DNA from: Halomonas huangheensis
Lineage (GTDB): Bacteria > Pseudomonadota > Gammaproteobacteria > Pseudomonadales > Halomonadaceae
Assembly (NCBI RefSeq): GCF_001431725.1
Contig: NZ_CP013106.1
Span: 1,674,001 to 1,738,000, forward strand
DNA length: 64,000 nucleotides
Reading direction: 5' to 3'
Of the stretch, positions 8,554-18,005 are shown piece after piece; position 1 is the stretch's first letter; each line of letters starts with the position of its first letter. The notes beneath the pieces are model-generated. The model did no database searches and had not been told where the DNA came from. It worked only from the letters and a program-made list of their open reading frames with translations. The position numbers were made by a program, and so were the translations under genes.

Positions 8554-10290
8554 GTGACTGAATATTCCGGCTGGGCGCTCTACAAGCGTCTCCTAGGCTA
8601 TGTGAAACCTTTCTGGAAATCCTTTCTCGTAGCAGTCATCGGGTACGGCATCTACGCCGCTTCAAGCACCGCGTTGGCGGAAATGATGAAGCGTCTGATT
8701 GATGGTATCCAGAACCCCGATGCCGATTTCCGATTCTTTCTGCCACTGTTTGTGGTTGGAATGTTTGGTGCGCGTGGCGTTGGGACCTTCCTGGGCAGTT
8801 ACTTCATGAGTAATGTGGCGCGGAATCTTGTGCATGCGCTGCGCTGTGACGTTTTCAACCATATGTTGCACCTGCCCGGACGTTACTTCGACAACCACTC
8901 CTCCGGTCATCTGGTGTCCCGAGTGACCTACCAGGTCGAGCAGGTAACCGGAGCTGGCACCAAGGCAGTTACCGTGGTGCTTCAGGAAGGTCTGTTCGTG
9001 ATTGGTCTGCTCGGCTATCTGATGTGGACCAACTGGGCGCTGACCCTGCTGTTTCTGGCCGTGACCCCTTTGATTGGTGGCGTTGTCGCTTATGCCAGCA
9101 GGCGCTTCCGTCTCATCTCCCAGCGTATTCAGCGCTCCATGGGCGATGTCACCCACGTCGCTTCAGAAGCCTTGATCGGCTACCGAGTGGTGCGTACCCA
9201 TGGCGCCGAGCGCTTCGAGAAGGAGCGCTTTCGCAAGGCCAGTGAGGTCAACCGTCAGCAGAGCATGAAGGAGGCTCTCACCAAGGCGACCAGTACGCCA
9301 GTCATCCAGTTGCTGGTGGCGATTTCGTTGGCGATTCTGGTCTGGCTGGCGATGGCGCCGGCGTTGATGGACAACATGACTCCGGGGGAGTTCGTGGCAT
9401 TCATTACCGCTGCCTCGTTACTGGCCAAGCCGATCCGCTCGCTGAGTGAAATCAACAGTATTATCCAGAAAGGGATCGCGGCCTCTTCTGAGTTATTCGG
9501 ACTACTGGACGAGCCTCTGGAGACTGACAATGGCACAGTGGTGCCGGAGCGTCTCGAAGGCCGAGTACAGCTCGAGGACGTGCATTTTGCCTATGCTCCG
9601 GACAAGCCGGAGGTGCTCAAGGGCATCGACCTGGATATCCGCGCTGGCGAGATGGTGGCCATCGTCGGGCGTTCCGGCAGCGGCAAGTCGACTCTGGCCA
9701 GCCTGTTGCCGCGTTTCTATCATCCCACCTCCGGTCGCATTCTGATCGATGGCGTGCCGATAGATGATTATGCGCTGACGCCGTTGCGTCAGCAGATTGC
9801 GTTGGTGACCCAACAGGTGACGCTATTCAATGCCACCATTGCCCAGAACATCGCCTACGGTGAGGACGACACCGATCTCGAGGCAATTGAGGCGGCGGCC
9901 AAAGCGGCCTATGCCGATGAGTTCATTCAGAGCATGCCGGGCGGTTATGATGCCCTGGTGGGTGACAACGGCGTCATGCTTTCAGGCGGCCAGCGTCAGC
10001 GTATGGCCATCGCCAGGGCGATCTTCAAGGATGCGCCGATTCTGATTCTCGATGAGGCGACCTCGGCGCTGGATACCGAGTCGGAGCGTTATATTCAGAA
10101 GGCTCTCGAGGAAGTCTGCAAGGGCCGTACCACCCTGGTTATCGCCCACCGTCTGTCGACCATCGAACGTGCAGACCGAATTCTGGTCATGGAGCAGGGG
10201 CGGGTCGTCGAGCAGGGAACCCACCAGCAACTGCTGGAGCGTGAAGGCGCCTACGCTGCGCTGTATCAGATGCAGTTTCAGGAGGCGTAA
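8554..10290 (+). CDS. msbA: Lipid A/lipid flippase MsbA
   Basis: A 578-residue half-transporter ABC protein. It has six membrane helices (about 20-310), then an ATPase with Walker A GRSGSGKST (near 373), the signature LSGGQRQRMAIARA (near 475) and Walker B ILILDEATSALD (near 495). It flips lipid A-core across the inner membrane. The start is GTG at 8554 with GGAG 7 nt upstream. The stop codon shares its last base with the lpxK start (TAATG), the classic msbA-lpxK arrangement. Confidence 0.96.
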   Translation: MTEYSGWALYKRLLGYVKPFWKSFLVAVIGYGIYAASSTALAEMMKRLIDGIQNPDADFRFFLPLFVVGMFGARGVGTFLGSYFMSNVARNLVHALRCDVFNHMLHLPGRYFDNHSSGHLVSRVTYQVEQVTGAGTKAVTVVLQEGLFVIGLLGYLMWTNWALTLLFLAVTPLIGGVVAYASRRFRLISQRIQRSMGDVTHVASEALIGYRVVRTHGAERFEKERFRKASEVNRQQSMKEALTKATSTPVIQLLVAISLAILVWLAMAPALMDNMTPGEFVAFITAASLLAKPIRSLSEINSIIQKGIAASSELFGLLDEPLETDNGTVVPERLEGRVQLEDVHFAYAPDKPEVLKGIDLDIRAGEMVAIVGRSGSGKSTLASLLPRFYHPTSGRILIDGVPIDDYALTPLRQQIALVTQQVTLFNATIAQNIAYGEDDTDLEAIEAAAKAAYADEFIQSMPGGYDALVGDNGVMLSGGQRQRMAIARAIFKDAPILILDEATSALDTESERYIQKALEEVCKGRTTLVIAHRLSTIERADRILVMEQGRVVEQGTHQQLLEREGAYAALYQMQFQEA

Positions 10291-11330
10291 TGAGCGTTGC
10301 CGAGCGTTGGTTGCGGGCTGCTTATCAGGGAGCTTCATGGCTCAAGTTGATGCGGCCGCTCGAGGCGCTCTATGTCCGTGAAGTGGAACGCCGGGCGCAG
10401 GCTTATGTCAGCGGTCGGCGCTCACGTTGGCGCGCCCCGGTGCCGGTGATAGTGGTGGGCAATCTAACACTCGGTGGTACCGGCAAGTCCCCTCTGGTGG
10501 CCTGGCTGGGTCGATACCTTGCAGAGCAGGGCTTTCGACCGGGCCTGCTGTCTCGTGGTTATGGCGGCAATGCCGAGTACCCGTTGTGGGTGACCTCCGA
10601 TACCCGCGTCGAGGAGTGTGGTGATGAACCTCGTATGCTCAAGGATCAGACTGGGCTGTCGGTCGTGGTTGATCCCGAGCGATCCCGTGGTGCTCAGCGC
10701 CTTATCGAGGCCGGCTGTACGGTGATCATCACTGATGATGGTCTACAGCATCATCGTCTGGCGCGGGATCTGGAGATCGTGGTGGTGGATGGTGGCCGCG
10801 GTTTTGGTAATGGCCGCTGCCTGCCGGCAGGGCCTTTACGCGAGCCACTGTCGAGGCTGGATAGCGTGGATGCAGTGGTGATCAATGGTGAGCCGCGTCA
10901 CGAATTCTCTTCTGGTGCCTTCCGCATGGTGCTGGAGCCTTCCCGGTGGCGGAGAGTAGTGGGCGATGACGGTCCGCATCCACTTGCACCGCTGCCGTTT
11001 ACCCCGCCGGTCAAGGCGGTCGCGGGAATCGGCAACCCTCAGCGATTCTTTGCCACTCTGAATGAGATGGGCATCGAGCATCAAGCCGCGCCCTTTGCCG
11101 ACCATCATCGCTTTGTTGCCGAGGACCTGGCAGCCGAAGAGGGCATGGCAGTGATCATGACTGCCAAGGATGCGGTCAAATGTCGAGATATCGCGCCCCC
11201 TGACAGTTGGGCTCTGGACGTCGAGGCCGCACCCTGTGCGGAGTTTGTGTCCTGGTTGGAGCGTCAGGTGGCGAACTGGCCCGTCGAGGCGACGATCAAA
11301 CCCGATTGTGTGGAGACGAACGATGGATAA
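10290..11330 (+). CDS. lpxK: Tetraacyldisaccharide 4'-kinase LpxK
   Basis: A 346-residue lipid A kinase that phosphorylates the 4' position of tetraacyldisaccharide-1-phosphate to give lipid IVA at the inner membrane. The Walker A is GNLTLGGTGKSPL (near residue 52) and is preceded by the amphipathic N-terminus typical of LpxK. RGYGG, DDGLQHHRL and AGPLREPLSRL are further conserved stretches. The start overlaps the msbA stop by one base, and the end overlaps the next gene by 8 nt. Confidence 0.96.
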   Translation: MSVAERWLRAAYQGASWLKLMRPLEALYVREVERRAQAYVSGRRSRWRAPVPVIVVGNLTLGGTGKSPLVAWLGRYLAEQGFRPGLLSRGYGGNAEYPLWVTSDTRVEECGDEPRMLKDQTGLSVVVDPERSRGAQRLIEAGCTVIITDDGLQHHRLARDLEIVVVDGGRGFGNGRCLPAGPLREPLSRLDSVDAVVINGEPRHEFSSGAFRMVLEPSRWRRVVGDDGPHPLAPLPFTPPVKAVAGIGNPQRFFATLNEMGIEHQAAPFADHHRFVAEDLAAEEGMAVIMTAKDAVKCRDIAPPDSWALDVEAAPCAEFVSWLERQVANWPVEATIKPDCVETNDG

Positions 11331-11541
11331 GGAACTGTTGGCGATGCTGGTTTGCCCCGAATGTCAGGGCAAGCTCAAGTATGATCGCGAAAGTGCAGAA
11401 TTGCGTTGCCTGTTTGATGGCCTGGCCTACCCGATTCGTGACGATATTCCGGTAATGCTGGTTGAAGAGGCCCGGCGGATGGATGTTGAGGAGACGCTCA
11501 AGCGTTCTCCCGGAGCGACGGGTGATCAGGCGGGCACATGA
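11323..11541 (+). CDS. Trm112/YcaR family small protein
   Basis: A 72-residue protein with the Trm112/YcaR fold: [18 protein letters not shown], then [20 protein letters not shown]. Only the first CPEC pair and one later Cys are present, as in many bacterial members, so zinc binding is doubtful. Bacterial function is not settled. The gene sits between lpxK and kdsB in the same way as E. coli ycaR, overlapping lpxK by 8 nt and kdsB by 4 nt (ATGA). That placement implies co-expression with lipopolysaccharide synthesis. Confidence 0.92.
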   Translation: MDKELLAMLVCPECQGKLKYDRESAELRCLFDGLAYPIRDDIPVMLVEEARRMDVEETLKRSPGATGDQAGT

Positions 11542-12317
11542 AACAGGAGTTTATTGTCGTTATTCCGGCGCGTTATGCGTCGACACGCCTACCTGGCAAG
11601 CCGCTGGCGGATATTGCCGGCAAGCCGATGGTTGCTCGGGTCTGGGAGCAGGCTCGCCGTTCCAGTGCCTCGAGAGTGGTGGTCGCGACGGATGATCCAC
11701 GCATCGAGGCGGCGCTGCAGCCGCTGGGGGCCGAAGTCATCCTGACTCGTGATGATCATCCCACCGGCACTGACCGACTCGCCGAAGTCGTTGAGCAACT
11801 GGCGCTTGCCGATGACGCAGTGCTGGTCAACGTGCAGGGCGATGAGCCGCTGTTGCCACCGGAACTGATTGACCAGGTTGCCGCGCGGCTGATGCAGGAT
11901 GACGGCGCTTCAGTGGCGACATTGGCCGAGCCGATCAACGATGTCGAGACCCTGTTCAACGCCAATGTGGTCAAGGTGACTCGGGCGATGTCCGGTCGGG
12001 CGCTGACCTTCTCGCGGGCACCGATGCCCTGGGATCGTGACGGCTTTCGCGAGCCCCCGCAGCTATTGTCCACCGACGCCTGGTTGCGCCATATCGGGCT
12101 GTATGCCTACCGTGCCGGGTTCCTGCGTGATTTCAGTCAGTGGATGCCGGCGCCGATTGAACAGCTTGAGCAATTGGAGCAGTTGCGTGCGCTCTATCAT
12201 GGGCATGTGATCCAGGTGGCGCTGGCAGAGACTACACCTCCCGGTGGAGTGGATACCGAAGAAGACCTTGCGCGAGTCAGGGCCTGGTTTGCTGCTCAGG
12301 AAGGTAATAGGGAGTAA
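11538..12317 (+). CDS. kdsB: CMP-KDO synthetase (3-deoxy-manno-octulosonate cytidylyltransferase)
   Basis: A 259-residue enzyme that activates KDO with CTP for addition to lipid A. The N-terminal nucleotide-binding motif [18 protein letters not shown] is clear, followed by [16 protein letters not shown] and [11 protein letters not shown], all typical of KdsB. Length is as expected (about 250). It overlaps the preceding gene by ATGA, and the next gene starts 3 nt later. Confidence 0.96.
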   Translation: MKQEFIVVIPARYASTRLPGKPLADIAGKPMVARVWEQARRSSASRVVVATDDPRIEAALQPLGAEVILTRDDHPTGTDRLAEVVEQLALADDAVLVNVQGDEPLLPPELIDQVAARLMQDDGASVATLAEPINDVETLFNANVVKVTRAMSGRALTFSRAPMPWDRDGFREPPQLLSTDAWLRHIGLYAYRAGFLRDFSQWMPAPIEQLEQLEQLRALYHGHVIQVALAETTPPGGVDTEEDLARVRAWFAAQEGNRE

Positions 12318-12320
12318 CCA

Positions 12321-12791
12321 ATGCGGGTACTGTTTGTGTGCCTCGGCAATATCTGTCGCTCGCCTACTGCGGAAGGCATTGTGCGTGCCAGGTTGTTGGC
12401 TGCTGGCCTGGATGGACTGGTTGAAGTCGATTCCTGCGGCACAGGGGCCTGGCATATCGGTGAGGCGCCGGATACCCGTGCCCAGCAGGCGGCTGCACAG
12501 CGCGGTATCGATCTGTCGGCATTACGCGGTCGACAACTGCAGGACGATGACTTTCTGCGTTTCGACTATCTGCTGGCCATGGATCACCACAACCTGGCGG
12601 TGCTCGAGTCGCGGCGGCCGGTTGGGGGTGAGGCGCATGTTGGCCTGTTGATGGCCTTTGCCGAGGACGCCGGAGCTGAAGTACCGGATCCTTACTATGA
12701 GGGTGGCTTTGATCGTGTCTATGCCATGATCGAACGTGCAGCCGATGGCCTCGTGGCAGAGTTGCGCCAACAGCTGGAGGCGCGTGAGTGA
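12321..12791 (+). CDS. Low-molecular-weight protein tyrosine phosphatase
   Basis: A 156-residue LMW-PTP. The catalytic loop CLGNICRSP (CX5R plus Ser) is at residues 8-16, and the general-acid loop VPDPYYEG is near 115. Such enzymes dephosphorylate tyrosine residues or low-molecular substrates. Some act with bacterial tyrosine kinases in polysaccharide export, but no kinase or capsule gene is adjacent, so the substrate is unknown. It lies 3 nt after kdsB and overlaps murB by 4 nt. Confidence 0.93.
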   Translation: MRVLFVCLGNICRSPTAEGIVRARLLAAGLDGLVEVDSCGTGAWHIGEAPDTRAQQAAAQRGIDLSALRGRQLQDDDFLRFDYLLAMDHHNLAVLESRRPVGGEAHVGLLMAFAEDAGAEVPDPYYEGGFDRVYAMIERAADGLVAELRQQLEARE

Positions 12792-13807
12792 AGTTCGAGA
12801 TGCACGCTGACGTCGACCTGGGGGCGGCGAATACCCTTGGACTCCCGTGCCGCGCCGAGCACGTGGTGGAGGCCCGCCATCGAGACCAGGTTCGTGCCCT
12901 TGCGCGCTCCGGTATCTGGCGCGATGGGCTGACACTACTGTCCGGTGGTAGCAACCTGATTCTTCCGCCGCGCCTTGGTGGCATCACGCTACGGCCACGC
13001 TTGACGCACTGGTGGCTGGAAACGCGTGGAGAGGATGCATTGGTACACGTCGGCGCCGGCGTCAATTGGCACCAGTTGGTGATGGCTATGGCCGAGCAGG
13101 GCTGGTGGGGAATCGAAAACCTGGCGCTTATCCCCGGCCAATGTGGCGCGGCGCCTGTGCAGAATATCGGCGCCTACGGTGTCGAGCTGGCCGATGTTCT
13201 GGAGTGGGTGACGCTGGTTGATCTCGACAGCGGTGAGCTGGAGCGCCTGTCGGTTGGCGAGTGCGGCTTCGGTTATCGTGAAAGCTGTTTCAAGTCTGAG
13301 TTGGATGGGCGAGTGGTGATCACCGAGCTGACCCTGCGAGTAACGCGTCGGCCTCGTCCCAGGCTCGATTATGGGGATCTTGCCCAACGAGTGCCGGTCA
13401 ATCCCTCGCCGCTGGATGTCGCCAGCGCCGTAGTTGCCGTGCGCCAGGAAAAACTGCCTGATCCGGCGGAGTTGGGCAATGCCGGCAGTTTCTTCAAGAA
13501 TCCGGTCGTGGACGCGAGTCTTGCCCGCTCCCTCATCGAGGCTCACCCCAATATGCCGCACTTCCCGCTGACTGATGGTGCTGTCAAACTGGCCGCCGGT
13601 TGGTTGATCGATCAGTGTGGTCTCAAGGGCTGGCGCCAGGGGCATTTCGCCGTGCACGATCGTCAGGCGTTGGTACTGGTGCACCTGGGAGGGGGGAGCG
13701 CAGAGGAGCTACTCGACTTTGCGGCGTGGGTAGCTGATCGAGTCGATCAGCATTTCGGCGTTGTATTGGAGCGAGAGCCTCGAGTCGCTGGTAGCCTGGT
13801 GAACTGA
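12788..13807 (+). CDS. murB: UDP-N-acetylenolpyruvoylglucosamine reductase
   Basis: A 339-residue type I MurB. This FAD enzyme reduces UDP-GlcNAc-enolpyruvate to UDP-MurNAc in the cytoplasm. Motifs are LSGGSNLILPP (FAD pyrophosphate loop), PGQCGAAPVQNIGAYG, the FGYRESCFK substrate loop and LGNAGSFFKNP with the proton-donor Ser. The start is a GTG overlapping the previous stop (GTGA), with GGAGG 7 nt upstream; a later ATG at 12800 is less well placed. The stop codon lies inside a 14-bp tandem repeat. It is the last gene of the msbA-to-murB run. Confidence 0.95.
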   Translation: MKFEMHADVDLGAANTLGLPCRAEHVVEARHRDQVRALARSGIWRDGLTLLSGGSNLILPPRLGGITLRPRLTHWWLETRGEDALVHVGAGVNWHQLVMAMAEQGWWGIENLALIPGQCGAAPVQNIGAYGVELADVLEWVTLVDLDSGELERLSVGECGFGYRESCFKSELDGRVVITELTLRVTRRPRPRLDYGDLAQRVPVNPSPLDVASAVVAVRQEKLPDPAELGNAGSFFKNPVVDASLARSLIEAHPNMPHFPLTDGAVKLAAGWLIDQCGLKGWRQGHFAVHDRQALVLVHLGGGSAEELLDFAAWVADRVDQHFGVVLEREPRVAGSLVN

Positions 13808-13834
13808 CCGGGGTGAGCTGACAGGGGCGAACTG
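13800..13834. repeat. 14-bp tandem repeat straddling the murB stop codon
   Basis: TGAACTGACCGGGG (13800-13813) is followed by TGAGCTGACAGGGG (13814-13827) with 12 of 14 matches, and then by a partial copy CGAACTG. The murB stop TGA (13805-13807) is inside the first unit. Confidence 0.8.
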
Positions 13835-13870
13835 CTGGACCCAGTGGAAAAGATACACCTGTCGGAAACA

Positions 13871-13904
13871 AGAACGCCCGCAGCCATAAGGCTGCGGGCG
13901 TTCT
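13871..13904. terminator. Bidirectional terminator between murB and rne
   Basis: A perfect 15-bp stem (13871-13885 with 13890-13904) and an ATAA loop between the convergent ends of murB and rne. It is flanked by short T-containing stretches (CGTTC to the right, TGTTTCC on the other strand). Confidence 0.8.
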
Positions 13905-13922
13905 CGTTCAGGGAGGGGCGTG

Positions 13923-16900
13923 TTACTGGCTTTCGCCGGTACGCGCTTCCTGTGGTTCACGCTTACCCTGCTCACGCGGATCGTTGTGAGCGCGGCGACG
14001 GCGACGACGAGGCGAGGCTGTGCTGGCAGCGGTTTGCCCCGGGTCACTGGCTTCCTCTGTCTTCGACTGCTCGGCTTTTGCCGCGGATTTCTCTTCTACC
14101 TTCGGCTGCTCCACCTGGGTATCGGCCTTGGCTTGCGGCTTGTCGGCCTGTTGCAGAGCCTTGGGCTGCTCGGCTTTTGCCGCGGATGTTTCCTCTACCT
14201 TCGGCTGTTCCGTCTGGGTATCGGCCTTGGCTTGCGGCTTGTCGGCCTGTTGCGGAGCCTTGGGCTGCTCGGCTTTTGCCGCGGATGTTTCCTCTACCTT
14301 CGGCTGTTCCGCCTGGGTGTCGGCCTTGGCTTGCGGCTTGTCGGCCTGTTGCGGAGCCCCGGGCTGCTCGGCCTTTGCCGCGGATGTTTCCGCTACCTTC
14401 GGCTGCTCCGCCTGGCTATCGGCCTTGGCTTGCGGCTTGTCGGCTTGTTGCGGAGCCTTGGGCTGTTCGGCTTTTGCCGCGGATGTTTCCGCTACCTTCG
14501 GCTGTTCCGCCTGGGTATCGGCCTTGGCTTGCGGCTTATCGGCTTGTTGCGGAGCCTTGGGCTGCTCGGCTTTTGCCGCGGATGTTTCCGCTACCTTCGG
14601 CTGTTCCGCCTGGCTATCGGCCTTGGCTTGCGGCTTATCGGCTTGTTGCGGAGCCTTGGGCTGCTCGGCCTTTGCCGCGGATGTTTCCGCTACCTTCGGC
14701 TGTTCCGCCTGGGTGTCGGCCTTGGCTTGCGGCTTATCGGCCTGTTGCGGAGCCTTGGGCTGCTCGGCCTTTGCCTCGGATTTCTCCTCTACCTTCGGCT
14801 GCTCCGCTTTGACGTCGCTTTCCTTGCGCTCTGCTTCAGCCTGCAGACGTTGCTGCTCGGCGATAGCATCCGGCTTCACCGCATGAGTGCGGGTGCGGTT
14901 ACGCGGGTTGTTGCGCGTACGCTTTGGCTTGCCATTATCTGCAGTTTCGCTGGCCGGGCTGTCGGTGCGACGGTTGTCGTTCCGGCTCTCAGCGCTCTTG
15001 CGGCTGTCCTGGTTGCGACTATCCTGACTGCGTGAATCCTTGTCCTGGCCGCGGTTGTCCTGACTACGTGAATCCTTGTCCTGACCGCGGCTGTCTTGAT
15101 GGCGAGTGTCTTGACTACGAGAGTCCTTATCCTGCTGGTTACCGCCACGGCGCGAGCGATTGCCGCGATTATCGTTGGCGTCCTGTGCAGAAGACGCGCC
15201 AGTGTCCTGGCTCGACTTGCCACGATTGTCCTGTTGGCGACGATCCTGAGACGGGCGACGATCCTGTTGACGGTCTTCCTGGCGAGCCTCGCTGGACTGG
15301 GTGTTGCTGCGGTTATCCTGTTGACGGGACCGGTCATTACGCTGATTGTTGCGACGATTGCGCTGACGGCCATCGCTGGACTGATTGCTGCTACGTTCGC
15401 TGGGACGCTCCGTGGATGTGGAACGGTCTTTGGTCGAGCGCTGTGAGGGCTGCTGCTGGCTGGTGTTGTCGTTGGCCTGTTCCTGTTCCTCGCCACCGAG
15501 GAAGCGAGCAAAGCCTTTTACCAGACGACCAAACAGGCCGGCATTCTGCAGCTCGGGCGTAGTCTGGGGGGAGGCGGAGGCAGCGGAGGCAGTGGCTCGG
15601 GGCGCAGAAGAGGCTCGAGCCGCCACGGGAGCCGGCTCTTTCTGCAGTGAGGCAGGCGCCGGTTCATTGTGAACCACGCTTTTGACAGCGGCTTCTGCGC
15701 GCTGGATGGGCTTGCCGAATGAGGCCTCGGGCTCCTTGCCGACTTCGGTGTCCATGGACAGCTCGAAGCTGGAGGTGTGTGCGGTGCCTTCGTCGTCGAC
15801 ATGGTCGTCACGCAGACGCTGAACGTCGTAGTGCGGCGTATCCATTTCGGGATTGGGCAGTACCACTACGCGCACACCCTGACGGCGCTCCACGTCGGCG
15901 AGGATAGTGCGCTTCTCATTGAGCAGGTAGGTGGCTACCGGCACTGGAAGGATGGCGCGAATCTGAGCGCTACGCTCCTTCATCGCTTCTTCCTCGATCA
16001 GGCGCAGTACCGACAGTGACAGTGAACGCACGTCACGAATGGTACCTTGTCCGTCACAGCGAGGGCAGACGGCACCACTGGTTTCGCCGAGAGAAGGGCG
16101 CAGACGTTGGCGCGACATTTCCATCAGGCCGAAGCGTGAGATGCGTCCGATCTGGACACGGGCGCGGTCGAGCTTGAGGGCGTCGCGTGCACGGTTTTCA
16201 ACTTCGCGCTGGTTGCGTGCCGGGCCCATGTCGATGAAGTCGATCACCACCAGGCCACCGATATCACGCAGGCGCAATTGGCGGGCAATCTCGTCGGCCG
16301 CCTCGAGGTTTGTCTGCAGCGCAGTCTCTTCGATGTCACTGCCACGCGTGGCGCGGGCTGAGTTGATATCGATGGAGACCAGGGCTTCCGTATGATCGAT
16401 GACAATGGAGCCGCCCGAAGGCAGTTTGACTTCACGCTCGTAAGCCGTCTCGATCTGGGACTCGATCTGGTAGCGCGAGAACAGCGGCACCTCGTCAGAA
16501 TACAGTTTGATCTTCTGCTGATAGGACGGCATCACCTGGCGAATGAAGGCCAGTGCTTCCTGGTGGACCTCCGGGCTATCAATCAAGACTTCGCCGATGT
16601 CCTGGCGAAGGTAATCGCGCATTGCGCGAATGATGACATTGGATTCGCGATAGATCAGGAAAGGGGCAGGGTGCTTGGCCGCCTCCTCAGTGATCGATTC
16701 CCAGACCTGTACCAGGTAGTCGAGATCCCACTGCAGCTCTTCAGGGCTGCGACCGATGCCGGCAGTGCGGACGATCAGGCCCATCTTGTCCGGCACGGTC
16801 AGTTGGCCCATGGCTTCCTTGAGCTGACTGCGTTCTTCGCCTTCAATACGACGAGAGATGCCACCGGCACGAGCATTGTTGGGCATCAGGACGAGAAAGC

Positions 16901-17267
16901 GGCCTGCCAGACTGATGAAGGTCGTCAGTGCGGCGCCTTTGTTGCCACGCTCTTCCTTGTCGACCTGGACAATGACTTCCTGGCCTTCCTTGAGGACTTC
17001 CTTGATGCTGGGGCGGCCTGAAGTTTCCTTGAGAAAATATTCGCGGGCCACTTCCTTGAGCGGCAGGAAACCGTGACGTTCGGCGCCGAAATCGACGAAG
17101 GCAGCTTCGAGGGAGGGCTCTACGCGAGTAATCTTGCCGCGATAGATATTGGCTTTCTTCTGTTCCCGGGCACCGGATTCGATGTCCAGATCGTAAAGGC
17201 GTTGTCCATCTACCAGTGCGACGCGCAGCTCTTCCGGCTGGGTCGCGTTGATGAGCATCCGTTTCAT
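13923..17267 (-). CDS. rne: Ribonuclease E
   Basis: A 1114-residue endoribonuclease E, the scaffold of the RNA degradosome. The catalytic half is complete: the S1 domain ([20 protein letters not shown], residues ~38-120), the DNase I-like active site in [15 protein letters not shown] and [11 protein letters not shown] (Asp pair, near 300-345), and the zinc-link CPRCDGQG (near 404). The C-terminal half (from ~500) is disordered: an Arg/Asn/Gln/Ser/Asp-rich basic stretch (about 600-770), then seven 33-residue Ala/Glu/Gln/Pro/Lys repeats, and a basic end with RRRRRRAH. The ATG at 17267 gives [10 protein letters not shown], as in other RNase E proteins. It is transcribed from a promoter about 0.53 kb upstream. 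Confidence 0.96.
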   Translation of the reverse strand: MKRMLINATQPEELRVALVDGQRLYDLDIESGAREQKKANIYRGKITRVEPSLEAAFVDFGAERHGFLPLKEVAREYFLKETSGRPSIKEVLKEGQEVIVQVDKEERGNKGAALTTFISLAGRFLVLMPNNARAGGISRRIEGEERSQLKEAMGQLTVPDKMGLIVRTAGIGRSPEELQWDLDYLVQVWESITEEAAKHPAPFLIYRESNVIIRAMRDYLRQDIGEVLIDSPEVHQEALAFIRQVMPSYQQKIKLYSDEVPLFSRYQIESQIETAYEREVKLPSGGSIVIDHTEALVSIDINSARATRGSDIEETALQTNLEAADEIARQLRLRDIGGLVVIDFIDMGPARNQREVENRARDALKLDRARVQIGRISRFGLMEMSRQRLRPSLGETSGAVCPRCDGQGTIRDVRSLSLSVLRLIEEEAMKERSAQIRAILPVPVATYLLNEKRTILADVERRQGVRVVVLPNPEMDTPHYDVQRLRDDHVDDEGTAHTSSFELSMDTEVGKEPEASFGKPIQRAEAAVKSVVHNEPAPASLQKEPAPVAARASSAPRATASAASASPQTTPELQNAGLFGRLVKGFARFLGGEEQEQANDNTSQQQPSQRSTKDRSTSTERPSERSSNQSSDGRQRNRRNNQRNDRSRQQDNRSNTQSSEARQEDRQQDRRPSQDRRQQDNRGKSSQDTGASSAQDANDNRGNRSRRGGNQQDKDSRSQDTRHQDSRGQDKDSRSQDNRGQDKDSRSQDSRNQDSRKSAESRNDNRRTDSPASETADNGKPKRTRNNPRNRTRTHAVKPDAIAEQQRLQAEAERKESDVKAEQPKVEEKSEAKAEQPKAPQQADKPQAKADTQAEQPKVAETSAAKAEQPKAPQQADKPQAKADSQAEQPKVAETSAAKAEQPKAPQQADKPQAKADTQAEQPKVAETSAAKAEQPKAPQQADKPQAKADSQAEQPKVAETSAAKAEQPGAPQQADKPQAKADTQAEQPKVEETSAAKAEQPKAPQQADKPQAKADTQTEQPKVEETSAAKAEQPKALQQADKPQAKADTQVEQPKVEEKSAAKAEQSKTEEASDPGQTAASTASPRRRRRRAHNDPREQGKREPQEARTGESQ
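14062..14790. repeat. 99-bp tandem repeat, 7 copies, in the 3' part of rne
   Basis: A 99-bp unit recurs at exact 99-base steps (the same TTGGGCTGCT-type landmark at 14161, 14260, 14359, 14458, 14557, 14656, 14755). It encodes the 33-residue unit built around [20 protein letters not shown]. Copies differ by a few substitutions (Ser/Thr, Ala/Glu/Val, one Lys-to-Gly). All three frames of the opposite strand are also open here, a by-product of base composition. Confidence 0.97.
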
Positions 17268-17790
17268 GTTGTCTCGCAATATGGACGCGCCGGAGAGCGC
17301 CCACAGGCATCGACGAAGGCGAACCGCTGGGTGCTGCGTGCTTGTGCTCAGCGCATGTCGCGGAAGCTGCGCCCGGCCGAGTCGCGATATCGTTCATTAC
17401 GCGGCTCGACATGATCATGTTGAGTACGGGGCGGAGGGAGGACATGTCTCGGTGGGAACTGCGCCCATCCGGTCCTGCCATCACCGCCAACACCTGGCAT
17501 TCATCGATTCACCGACGCCGGCTTCCGGCACGGTGTTGTACGTATCCCGTCGCTAGACTCGCCAGAAACAGCAGAGGGAAGCGGCGGGCGTGTTGTCGTG
17601 GAATCATCGCGCAGTCATGTAGAGGTCGGGCGGTGGTTCCGTTTCGGCGTTGTCGGTGAAGAGCGCATCTCGAACTTCGAGGGAATATCTGCGATAGCCA
17701 CGGCAAACGCCATATCAATCAAGGTCTTCGCTCAGGCCTGCGTGTCTGTCGTGCAGGCGCCTCTGGTGGGCCAGACGGACCCTTGGAGCG
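17268..17790 (-). promoter_or_regulatory. Long 5' leader of rne
   Basis: No gene was found between the rne start codon and its predicted promoter, so the mRNA would carry an untranslated leader of about 520 nt. In E. coli the rne leader (about 360 nt) binds RNase E and mediates autoregulated decay. A similar role is inferred here only from gene identity and leader length. Short reading frames exist on both strands but lack ribosome sites and similarity. Confidence 0.5.
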
Positions 17791-17797
17791 AATAGGC

Positions 17798-17826
17798 AAT
17801 ATAACAGTAATACTAGAACGCGGCAA
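17798..17826 (-). promoter_or_regulatory. Sigma-70 promoter of rne
   Basis: On the minus strand, TTGCCG (17826-17821) and TATATT (17803-17798) are 17 bp apart, in a locally AT-rich stretch of an otherwise GC-rich gap. The predicted transcript start is near 17791. Confidence 0.65.
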
Positions 17827-18005
17827 TTGAGCGGCTGCATTGCATATTTATGGTGCAGGGGTGTGTACTGGATTGGTGCCCGGTGATCTGGTCAGTCGTC
17901 GAAGCCCGCCAGGTTGGATGCTATCCGGACAGTCGTTGCTCGACGGCATCCGGCGTAGGCCATAGAATATCGCCTTGCCCGCGGGATTGTCAGTGGAGTG
18001 TTGTT
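17827..18005. other. Gap between the rne promoter and rluC, no gene seen
   Basis: This is the rest of the 738-nt rne-rluC gap. It must contain the rluC promoter, but no convincing -35/-10 pair was found. GGAG at 17995-17998 is the likely rluC ribosome binding site. Confidence 0.5.

Noticed and set aside
13844..15035. Three long overlapping plus-strand open frames opposite the rne tail
   Set aside because: They exist in all three frames only because the 99-bp repeat lacks stops on either strand. The translated sequences are repetitive Leu/Cys/Ala/Arg strings without ribosome sites, while the minus-strand frame is clearly RNase E.
17850..18005. N-terminal extension of RluC back to 17850
   Set aside because: The extra residues do not resemble RluC proteins, and GTG 18006 with GGAG upstream gives the normal N-terminus.
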